Positions 13,801 through 25,800 of a stretch of DNA of 64,000 bases are shown piece by piece. The stretch's first letter is position 1, and each line of letters begins with the position of its first letter. The notes below the pieces were generated by a model. It ran no database searches. It was given only the letters and a program-made list of their open reading frames with translations, and had not been told where the DNA came from. The stretch is from Heterohyrax brucei (lineage: Eukaryota; Chordata; Mammalia; Hyracoidea; Procaviidae): assembly GCA_028571685.1 (NCBI GenBank), contig CM053143.1:137984829-138048828 (forward strand). The letters are read 5' to 3'. The position numbers and the translations under genes are program-made.

Positions 13801-16800
13801 GAGTGGATGGCTTTAACAAAGGGAAGTTTATTGTTACACAGTCCAGTAGGCTACAACTCCAAATTCAGGATGTCCTCTCCAGGGGAAGGCTTTCCCCCTT
13901 GTCAACTCGGGAGGAAAGTCCAGTATTGCATCAGGAGCATCTTGGCACAGGAACCTCAGGTCTGAAAGACACACTCATCTCCTGGTGTTGCATGCTTGAT
14001 GGTAAGAGGGTCCCAGTTCTCTACTTGCTTCCCTTTTATCTCTTGAAGGATGAAAGGATTAAGGGTGGGGCAAGCCATACTCCAGGGAAACTCTCTTTAC
14101 AGTGGAGGAGGGAGGTGATCATATGAAGGGATTTACAGTCCCACCCTAATCCTTTAACGTACAGCATAGGGAAATCATAGAAGATAATCACAGAATACAG
14201 AGAATCCTGGCCCAGCCCCATGACTACACATATTTTGGGGGGAGACACAAGTCAATGCGTGACATCCCACCCTTTTGTACCCCCAGAATCACATCTTTGA
14301 AACATGTAACACATTCAACATCTTTAGTATAGTGATATAGCATAATAATAATGTTTTGAAGCATATTGCAAAGTAGTGCCCATGTGTTATTATAAACCAT
14401 TGTATGTACCTTGAATTTTTAATGTAGTAGGCTTGACAGATATTGGTTTGTAACTGCAGGTTGTATGTTAAGTTTGACTTTGTAACCCAAGGACTGCCTA
14501 TAAATGAAAAAATTAAGAGGAAACCCATTTCAGTCCAGAAGAAAAATTATTCATTCCAAGTGATGCAACCAAGGTTTAGTGAAAAGAACTGATCGTTCTG
14601 TTAACTAGCAGTCTAATTTTGGACAAGTGATTTAATATCCTCATTAATACAGAGAGAAAAAAATTCCAGAACAGCATTTTCTAAAGTGTGCCACTGAATG
14701 CTAGCCCATTGAAAAGGACTCATGGTCATTAAAGTCTGGGAAACACTTCATAATCTCTCTGTTTCAGAGTAGGTTGGCATACATTAACATACTAAAGGTT
14801 TTGAGAATACTAAAGGAATGTATTTGAACTGAGAACTTCCCAAATTAATTTTAACCATAGAACAGTTTTTTGTTTGTCTTACTTAACATACATTGAAAGG
14901 CTTCAGAACTTGTAATCTACAGAGCATTCTTTGGCGAGTACTACACTGAAGAGTTTAAGCAATTAAATTATTGTGATTTGAGCTACTTAAGGTTAAGAGT
15001 TAAACGTCTTAAGATGCTCTGCCTGTTGGGCTACCTGTCACAGGGCTGGGGGAGACCTGGCATGATTCCTTATTGCCATACTACCCTAAACATATCTGGG
15101 CAGGAGGAAGTCAACAGGTGAATAGTTTTTTTCTAGGTTTTTGGAAGTTTATTGTATATGAAAAGTGTGTCAGATTGGCCCTCTTACTGTGCTTGTGTAT
15201 AGCAGCAACTGCTCATTAAATTGGGCACTTTAGTGAAAGAGCTATTGATTGCTTGGGTTCTTAAACTATGTAAGTATAGCAGTTTATATAGTCAATGTAT
15301 ATTTTATTGAAAAGCTGTAAAATAATTGTATATATAACTTTAAATGTAAGTGATAGTCTTTGGTTAGAAATAGATTCTTAACTAATAATACGACTAATAA
15401 CATGAATTGAAAAAAACATGTTTATCTTTTCTTCTTAGTAATGCAATATGGGAAAGGCAAATCGTGTTATTATAGATTCCTGACCAAAGGACAGCAGTGG
15501 ATTTGGCTTCAGACTCATTATTATATCACTTACCATCAGTGGAATTCAAGGCCAGAGTTTATTGTTTGTACTCACACTGTAGTAAGGTAATAATTCTTTC
15601 AGAGAAATGTCAGTTATTGTAACATTTTACAGTGATTTGACAGTGTAATTTTTATATGTAACTAGTTAATGACCCCCAAAGTGACTTTTTAAATTTCTTA
15701 ATAACATCCTTTCTATATAATATTAAATTCACTGAATAGATGTTAGGTAGAAATATAATACGTACATTTTATAGAATGCATAATTCTTGACATAAATTTT
15801 ATATTGTAGAGTAGAAATATAGCTAATATATGTACCAAAGTCATTTTGTCAAAGAAAAAGTGGAGTAGATATGCATACTTTCACTTTATTTAGTTCTTCT
15901 TAATTTGTAGTTATGGGGAAATCCTTGTGGGATAGTGGTTAAGTGCTATGTCTGCTAACCAAAAGGTCAGCAATTCAAATCTGCCAGGTGTTGCTTGAAA
16001 ACTGTGGGGCAGTTCTGCTCTGCCCGTAGAGTTGCAGTGAGTTGGAATCGACTTGATGGCACTGGGTGGGTTTTTATGCAGTTATGGAGCATTTGCATCT
16101 ACAACTTTACAGTACTAGAAAAATGCATATTGAGTAAAGACAGTACACTACAGATGTGTTTTAATACAGTGTAGAAAATAGTCCAATATTAGCAATGAAT
16201 AGTTGAGACACACAGCAGACTCGACAGTTGCAACTCTGTACAGCATGTTAAATGTATGGCTAAAGTTAACTTTTTTGTTTGTTTTTTTAGTTATGCAGAA
16301 GTTAGGGCTGAAAGACGACGAGAACTTGGCATTGAAGAATCTGTTCCTGAGACAGCTGCTGACAAGGTAGGCTTCTTATAGTTTTTAAAAAATCATGTAA
16401 CTTTTTCCTCAGTGAAGTAAGACACAATTTATAGAAAAATACTTGTCTTTCCAGATACTTGATTTCTTCTCATGTGACAGACATCATGCTTTACTGTTTA
16501 TTTTTACTTTAACTTTTAAAAAGATCATGTGATTCGCAAAAGAACTTGAAAGACTTGCTATTTAGTGACAATTAGGTAAAAGCCATATATGATCTCTGAT
16601 GAAACTGCAGTTTATTGATTACTTATTATGTATTAGGTAGGCTCTGGCTAGATTCTTTGTATGAATAACAAGAATGTCATTACTTCTCTGATGTATTTAT
16701 CTGGTAGGTAATGTTCTCATTTTCAATTTTTGTGGAAACTAAGGTTTAAGAGATAAAACACGAAACTTTTCTGAAGACACATGGTGGGAAACTTACAGTC

Positions 16801-19800
16801 AGTATTTGAACTCACCCTTTCATTGTGGGCAGAAATGCATATTAATTATTTATTGATGTGTGATTTAGTACTCCATGACTTTATGGCATGACAGTACGCA
16901 CTTATCTATGGTTTCTATGATTCCACAGTCTAAGCACAGCTCAGCAGGGCCCTCTGCTTCAGGCTTTATCATGAATGGGTAATCAAGATGTTGCCTGGAG
17001 CTGCAGTCATCTTAGCTTTCAACTCAGGCAGGATCTGTTTCCAGGTGTGCTCAGTGGATATTGACAGAAGTCATTTCCTCAAGAGCAATTGAATGGAGGT
17101 CCTTGGTTCCTTGGCTAGTGGCTTCCTGGTTCCTTGCCAGGTGGCCTTCTCCATCAGAGTAGACATTCAAGGAGATCCAAGAAGACAAAATACTAAGATG
17201 GAAGTTAAAGTATTTTGTAGCCTGATCATGGAAATGATTATGGGGGCAGTGACTGTGGGGATAGTGGTAGGTTAGTGGTAGAATTCTTTTTTTTTTTTTT
17301 TTTTTTAACATGACTGAGTGAAAATGTACATTCCCGTATAAATTTACATGCCCACCTATATGCAGCTTCCACTGCTCTCCCTGTCTGGTGACAGCACACT
17401 ATTCCTCTCTGCTCCATACATGTCTCATCCTCCCAACAGCCTCCTTTCCGCTCCTCTCCACCCACTCTCCTTCCTCCAGCCAGAGGTCAGCAGGATGATA
17501 TCCTATAGACGTATAGAAGCATAAAGTGCATCCAATATATGGTCACTCTGCATTGCCAAGTCCAATCCATTCTTATCCAAAGAGTGGACCTTTGTTGTAA
17601 TTTATGGGTAAGGGCAGCATCAGGGCCGGCAGCCATGCTCTCAGGGGAACCCCGAAACTGCTGGACCATCAATTGAGGTCTTTAGTGGAGATCTCAGGAT
17701 GCACCCCTTTTTATTCTAGTATTGCCAGTGAGACTGAAGCTAGTGAGCTCTATCGTGGCTATCACTGGTGGTGGCCAGGCACCATCCAGTTCTTCCGGTC
17801 CCAAGTGGATGAAGGCACCCACTCTTGTGGGTCTCTCTGTCTTCTAGGTTGTCTTTACTGCATGTCATTTTGATCCTTGTTGAGCATCCGTTCCTGCTGA
17901 GTTGGGACCATTTGCTGTGCCCTTGGATGGCAGCTTGGCAGCTTTTAAGACCCCAGGCACCACTCACCAATGTAGGATGCAGAGAGCTCTCTTAGCAAAA
18001 CACTAGTTGTGCCAGTTGGCCTCGATTTTGCCTAAGGGCATGGTCCCCTGCCCACTGCCCCAGCTACTCTATCTTTGCAATATTGGGTTAAGATGGAAGG
18101 AGTACTCAAGTTATGCTAAAGTCCACTTAATGTTGTTCTTGTTTCTGATGGTGTGCTATCACCACTTTCTCCCAACCAGATGTCTAGCAACTATCTAAAC
18201 TAAGCCCTCCCCCCCTCACCCTCCCTTTCTCCCGTCCCTTCCTCCCCTCCCTTGCAGCTGTCAATGAGTCTTTTCTTCTATACACAAGTCTGTTTTTGAG
18301 ATCTTATCATAGAGGTCTCATACAGTATTTGTCCTTTTGTTGCTGACTACTTTCACTCAACATAATGTCTTCCAGTTGAAACCAGGTTAGGAGATGTTTC
18401 CTAGAATCGTCATTATTCTTTCTCATTGTGTAGCGCTCCATTGAGTATATGTACCATAGTTTACCTATCCATTCCTCTGTTGTTGGGCATCTGGGTTGAT
18501 TCCATCTTTTTGCTGTCGTGGACTGTGCTGCAATAAACATTCTCGTGCATGTGTCTGCTGGTGTTAAAGGCCTTGATTCTGCAGGATATATTCCAAGTAG
18601 TGGAATTACTGGGTCAAATGGTATATCGATAATCCATTTTTTTTAAGGAAGCACCAGATTGCTTTCCAAAGAGGCTGGACCATTTTGCAACTCTGCCAAC
18701 AGTGTAGGAGGGTTCCACTTTCTCCACAGCCTCTCCAGCATTTGTTGTTTTGTGTTTTCTGGATCATGGCCAATGTGGTAGAATTCTTAACCTTCCCTGT
18801 AGTAGACCCCAGATTCAGTTCCCGGCCATTGTACCTGATGTGCAGTCACTACCTGTCAGTCAGGAGAGGCTTGTGTATTGCAGGTTCCAGTAGAACTTCC
18901 AGACGAGGATAGACTAGGAAGAAAGGCTTAGGGATCTACTTCCAAAAGTCAGCCAGTCAGAACCCCTGTCTGATCCTGCTGATGTTACAGGACCAGGCAT
19001 CAATTTGGTCTGTTGTACCTGGGGTCACGATGAGTTGGGACTCACTTGACAGCAGTTAACAGCAGCCATGGAAGTAACATCTGTCACTTTTGCTTATTTG
19101 TTAGAAGCCAGTCTCTGGGTCTAGCCTATGCTTGAGAAGAATTTATACAACGGCATGAGTACCAGGAAGCAGGGAACACTGCAATTTATAGCAAAGTTGC
19201 CTACCACAGCAGAATTTTTAATGCTCAAAAATTAAATGAGTTAAATACCTTGCATGCCAGGGAAGGATATGAAGGACATTATTTAGTCAGTTATTCAGCA
19301 CTTGTCTACCCAGGTATTAAGTACCTTCTTTGGAAACCCTGGTGATGTAATGGCTAAGTGCTACAGCTGCTAACCAAAAAGTTGGACAGTTTGAATCCCC
19401 TAGATGGTCTTTGGAAGCTCTATGAGGCAGTTCTCCTCTGTCCTTTTGAGGTAGCTGTAGTCGAAATCAACTCAGCAGCATTAGGTTTGGTTTTTTGCTT
19501 TATGTGATGTGACAGGCATGACCCTGCATATTGAGAATATAGCTATCAGTAAGTGTTCAGTATTGTCGCGTTCCACTGAGATGGGCTCAGTTAGGTGAGG
19601 ATTGAGGATTGAATTCAACAACACGTATTTCATTGGTGGTCAGTGAGAGCAGATTTGGTGATGTGGTGTTACGGGAGAAGTCCTTATTAGAATTGGTGTG
19701 ATAGAGAATTTTCTGAGAGAAGAGAAGTTGGAGACAGTGAGTAAGGAGGAGTTTTGCTACAGAGAGGAGGAAAACAGGACAAAACTAGGAAGGGAAAGGG

Positions 19801-22800
19801 GGCTTAAAGGCATTTGGCTTTTCTTTTTCTCCTAAGATGGAAGAAATATAGCATGTTTTTATCTGATGAAAACAGAAGAATCAATGGTGGGAGAGATGGA
19901 GGTTGGAAATTGTAGATCAGTGTTCTTGAGTAGGTGAGACAAGGTGGGAGCTAGTCCACAAGTGAAAGGAATGTGTTTAGCTAGGAGGACAGGTTATTAA
20001 TAGAACACCACCGAAAACAAATTGGCATCATGTCAGTTCTAATTCTTGTGACCCTACAGGACATTGTAGAACTGCCCCCATAGGGTTTCCAAGGCTGTAA
20101 TCGTAATAGGAGCAGGTTCTCACGTCTTTCTCTGGTAGAGCAGCTGGTGGATTCAAACCAATGACTTTCTGCTTTTTATACAAGCTTTTCTCAGATAAAA
20201 GCAGGGACATAGTTTCTTGTTCTTTTTTTTTTTTTTTTTTGTACTGCTGCATGTATAGGACTGTTCCAGTGAAAAGAAAAGATGAATGTATTATTGTACT
20301 TGCTGTATCAGACAGTAGGATTATATATTTAGTGGCTGCAAAATAAGTGTTACCTTTAAATATAAGGCAAGGCTCTCATCTGAGAGAGACAGAGACAGAG
20401 GGAAGAATAGGTACAGAATTGTGGGGCAGTGAACCCAGCTGAAAACTTAACAACATTGCTGCCATATTGAGTATCCATTTTAGGTTCCCTGTAATTGTTT
20501 TAACCTGGTGACATAGTGGTTAAGTGCTATGTCTGTTAACCAAGTCAGCACTTTCAAACCACTAAGCTCTCCTTGGAAACCTTGTGGGACAGTTTTACTC
20601 TGTCTTATACAGTCACTATGAGTCAGGATCAACTTGACTGCAATGCTTTGTTACTTTTTTATTTTTTATTGTGATTAAGTGACAGTATATAATCCAGGTT
20701 AAATTTACATGCCCGCCTATCTGCAGCTCCATCTGCTCTTCTTGCCCAGTGACAGCACACTCCTCTTGTTTTGTTCTATGTATGTTATATCCTCTTAGCA
20801 ATTTCCTGTCCCCTTCTTTCTGCTCTCTCCTCTCCCTTCTAGTAAAAAGCCAATAGGACAGCTTCCTGTAGATGCATAGAACCATGAAGAACACACACCA
20901 TATGGGCACATTGTGTACCCATGTCCAGTCCATTCCTGTCCAAAAAATTGACCTCAGTAATGTTTTCTGGTCAGTGGCAGCAGCAGGCCTAGGAGCCATG
21001 TCCCCAGGGGAACCCCCAGGCCACTGGACCATCATTTGCAGTCTTTCAGTGGGATTGTTGAGATGCACCCCTCTTTTACTTGTGTTGCCACTGCAACTCC
21101 ACATTGTGTGCCTCATCGTGCCTGTCTTTGGTGGCGGCCAGGCACCATCTGGTTCTTCTGGTCCCGTGTTGATACAGTCACTCATTCACATGGGTCTTTC
21201 TGTGTCCTTGGTTCCTTTTTACCTTGTGTCTTTGTTGTTCTTGGTGATCTATTCTGGATGAGTTGGAGCAATTTTGTGTACCTCAGATGGCAGCTTCCTA
21301 GCTTTTAAGACCCCATACACCACTCACCATTGTGTGGTGCAGAAGACTCTGTTAGCAATAGGCTAGTTATGCCAGTTAGCCTTTTTGTCCCCTGAGAGCA
21401 AGGTCCCCAGACTCCCGCTCCAACTACTTTATCTTTGCAGTATTGAGTTAAGATTAGAAGAGTTTTCAATTTATGTTGAAGTTAAGGTGATCTTCTTTCT
21501 ACTGTGTGCTGTCACTGCTTTCACCTAACCAAATTTCTGTCAACTGTCTAATCCATGACCAGCCCTATCCCTCCCTCCTCATCCTTGCAGTGGGCAGAGA
21601 GTCTTTTCTTCTGTACATAAGTCTATTTTTAAGTCCTTATATTAGGGGCCTCATACAACATTTGCCCTTTTGCTGCTGACTGATTTCACTCAGCATAATG
21701 TCTTCCAATTGAAACTAGGTTATAAGATGCCTCCTAAAATCATCATTGTTCTTTATCGTTGCATAGTGTACCATTAAGTATTTGTACCATAGTTTGTTTA
21801 TCCATTCATATGTTGTTGGGCATCTGGGTTGATTCTGTCTTTTTGCTGTTGTGGACTGTGCTGTAATAAACATTTGTGTGCATGTGTCTGTTCATGTGAC
21901 TTGATTCTGTAGGATATGTTTCAAGCAGAGGGATTACTGGATCAAATGGTATATCTGTTTCCACATTTTTAAGGAAGTGCCAAACTGCTTTCTGTAGAGG
22001 GACCATTGTGCAATCCCACCAGCTGCATAGGAGAGTCCCAGTCTCTCCATAACCTCTCCAGCATTTGTTTTTTGTTTTTTGTTTTTTTTTTTTTGGATCA
22101 TGGCCAACTGTTTTAGTCAGCTACTGCTGCTCTAACAGTAACACCACAGAGTGGATGGGTTGGATAAAGGAAAGTTGACTACACTTCCAGTAGTCTGCAA
22201 GTCCAAATTCAGGATGTATGCTGCAGAGGAAGGCTTTCTCTCTGTCAGCTCTGGGAGAAATTCCTTGTTGCATCAGTCTTTGATCGGGGAGCATCTTGGC
22301 ACAGGAACCTCAGGTCAGAAGGATGTGCTCTACTTCTGGTGCTGTTTTTTTGATGGTGTGGGCTTCCCGATTCTTGGCTTGCTTCCCTTTCCTTTTATCT
22401 CTTGTAGGATGAAAGGATAAAGTGTGTTGCAAGCCATACTCCAGAGAAACTGCCTTTACAGTGGAACAAGGAGGTAATCTTATGAAAGAATTTGCGAGTG
22501 CCTCCTCCCTAATCCTCTAATTTACAGCATAGAAAATTCACAAATTGGAGGATAATCATAAGATATAGGGAATCATGGCCTAACCACATGGCTACATGTA
22601 TTTTTGGGGGGACACAATTCAATCCATTACACTAATGTTGTTGGGGTAAGATGGTATCTCATTGTAGTTTTGATTTGGATTTCTCTAATAGCTAATGATC
22701 ATGAGCATTTCCTCATGGGTCTTTTGGCTGTCTGGATGTCCTCTTTGGTGAAGTGTCTGTCCATCTGCTTTGCCCATTGCTTAATTAGGTTATTTACCTT

Positions 22801-25800
22801 TTTCTTGCTGATACTTTGCAGTACCCTGTAGATTATGGAGATCAGACGTCAGTCCGACATATAGTTGCCAAATATTTTTTCCCATTCTGTAGGTGGTCTT
22901 TTAATTCTTTTGATACAAAATCTTTGGATGAGCTAAAGTGTCTGATTCTTAGTAGTTCCCATTTATCTATTTTTGCTTCTGTTGATTGTGCTTTATTTGT
23001 CAGATTTTGAAGTCTGTCTAAGCTATGTGTTAAAACTTCCATTGTTGACCCTATTTTTTCTTCCATGATCTTTAGTGTTTTCAGTTTGATATTTAGGTCT
23101 TTAATCCATTTTGAGTTACTTTTTGTGTGAAGTGTGAGATATGTGTCTTGTTTCAATTTTTTTGCAGATGGATATCCAATTTTGCCAGCACCATTTGTTA
23201 GAGAGTCTGTTTACCCCAGTTTAAAATCTTAGGGCCTTTGTCAAATATCAGCTGTTCATAGTTGGATAGTAGCATCTCTGGGATCTCAGCTCTGTTCCAT
23301 TGGTCTGTGTCTCTTTTTGTACTAGTACCAGGCTGTTTTGACTATTGTGGCAGTGTAACAGATTCTAAGGCCGGGTGGTGTGAGGCCTCACACTGTGTTC
23401 CTCTTCTTCAGTCATGCTTTGCTTATCTGGGGTTTCTTCCCTTTCCAAACAAAGTTTGTGATTTGTTTCTCTATCTCATTAGAAAATGTCACTGGAATTT
23501 GTATTGAGATTGCACTGTATATGTAGATTGCTTTGGGTAAAATACACGTTTTCACAATGTTAATTCTTCCTATCCATGAGCAGGGTAGGTTACTCCATTT
23601 ATGTAAGTCTCTCTTGGTTTCTTGCAGTAAGGTCTTGTAGCTCTCTTTGTATAGGTCTCTTATTTCTCTAGTTAGACTTATTCCTAGGTACTTTATCTTC
23701 TTGGGGGCTATAGTAAATGGTATTGATTTGATTTCTTCTCTGATGATCTCCCTGTTGGTATAAAGGAATCCTACTGATTTACTTATGTTTATCTTATATC
23801 CTGATACTTTGTTGAACTCTTCTATTAGTTTAAGTAGTTTATTTATGGATTCTTTAGGATTCTTTGCTTGTACAGTCACAATCATCTGCAAATAGGGATA
23901 TTTTTACTTCTTTGCCAATATGGATGCCCTTTATTTCTTTGTCTTGTTTAATTGCTCTGGCCAGTACAGTGTTGACTATAAGTGGTGAGAGTGGACATCC
24001 TTGTCTAGTTCCAGTTCTCAAGGGGCATTTTTTTGGTCTCTCTCCATTCAGGATGATGTAAGCTGTTGGCTGTGCATAGATGCCCCTTACTGCATCGGGG
24101 AATTTTCCTTCTATTCCTAATATGCTGAGAGTTTGTAACATGAATGGGTGTTGGACTTTGTCAAATGCCTTTTCTGCATCAGTTGACAAAATCAGGTGTT
24201 TCTTGTCTTTTGTGTTATTTATGTGGTTGATCACACTAATTGTTTTTCTGCTGTTGAACCAGCCTTACATTCCTGGTATGAATCCAACTGGATCATGATG
24301 AATTATTTTTTTGATACGTTGCTGAGTTCTGTTGGCAAGGATTTTGTTGAAGATTTTTGCATCTAGGTTCATCAGTGATACTGGTCTGTCATTTCCCTTT
24401 TTTTGTTGGGCCTTTCCCTGGCTTTGGTATCAGGGTTATGCTGGCTTCACAGAATGAGTTTGGGAGTATTCCATCCTTTCTATGCTTTGAAATTGTCTCA
24501 GTAGTATTGGAATTAACTCTTCTCTAAAAGTTTGGTAAAATTCGCTAGTGAAGCGATCTGGGCCAGGACTTTTTGTGGTTGGCAGTTTTTTGATTACTTT
24601 TTCAGTCTTTGTGATGGATTTATTAGTTGTTGTTCTTCTTCTGATAATTTTGGTAGGCAATGTGAATCTAGAAATTGGTCCATTTCTTCTAGGTTTTTAA
24701 ATCTGTTAGAGTGCAGTCTTCCGTAGTATTCTGTTATGGTACTTTTGATTTCAGTTGGGTCTGTTGTGACATCTCCCATCTCATTTTTTTATTTGGGTTA
24801 TTTGTTTCCTCTCCTGTTTTCTTTTGTAAATTTAGCCAGTAGTTTATCAGTTTTGTTGATTTATCAAAAACCAGTTTTTGGTTTTGTTAGCTTTTTCATT
24901 TGTTGTTCTTTTCTCTAATTCATCTAGTGCTGCTCTAATTTTTATGATCTGTTTTCTTCTGGTACCTAAGGGGTTCCCCTGTTGCTCGCTTTCCACTTGT
25001 TCAAGCTGTAGAATTAATTCTTTAGTTTAGGCCCAGATGTGTACATTTATAGAGATAAATTGACCTGTGAGCACTGCTTTTGCTAGGTTCTGGTAGGATG
25101 TGTTTTCATTCTCTTTTGCTTCCATAAATTTCTTTATTTCATCCTTGATTTCTTCTATAACCTATGACTTTTTGAGCAAGACGTTGTTCAGTTTCCATGA
25201 GTTCAAATTTCTATGTATGCTTTTTTTTGCTATTGATTTCAACTTTCTTGGCTTTATAGTCTGGGAAGATGCTTTGCAATAATTCAATGGTTTGAATTTT
25301 GTTGAGACTTGCTTTACGTCGTAATATATGGCTTATTCTGGGAAATGTTCCATGTGCATTGGAGAAGAAGGTGTACTTACCTGTTGATGGTTAAAAAGTT
25401 TTGTATATGTCAATGAAGTCTAGTTGGTTAATTGTCACTATAAGATCTTCTGTGTCTTTAGTGAGCTTTTTTGTGTATAATCTGCCCGTTACTGAAAGTG
25501 GAGTGTTAAAAGTCTCCAGCTATTATTGTGGAGTGATCTATCTCATTTTTCAATGTAGTCAGTGTTAGTTTGATGTATTTAGATGCTCTGATATTGGGTA
25601 CAAAAATATTTAACATTGTTATGCCCTGCTTATGTATTGAACCTTTCAGCAATAAATAGTGGCCATCCTTTTCCATGATGGTGTACTTTACATTAAAATC
25701 AATTTTATGTTAGATTAGTATTGCCACACCTGCTCTTCTTTGTATGTTGTTAGCTTGGTATATATTATTCCATCCTTTAATTTTCAGTTTATTCATATCT

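Larger units (their letters stand above)
10334..15438 (+). other. CLOCK: CLOCK intron 13
   Basis: Five-kilobase intron. It holds an unclassified GC-richer repeat-like stretch (about 10690-11480), a 5'-truncated L1 (11507-12866) and an inverted pair of LTRs (13184-14264). From 14265 to 15438 I see only AT-rich unique sequence. Confidence 0.85.

Noticed and set aside
20616..21261. Long open stretches (189 codons minus, 129 codons plus) in L1 3'-UTR sequence
   Set aside because: They lie in the 3' UTR of the L1 and an adjoining SINE; equivalent regions of the other L1 copies are not open. Chance reading frames.
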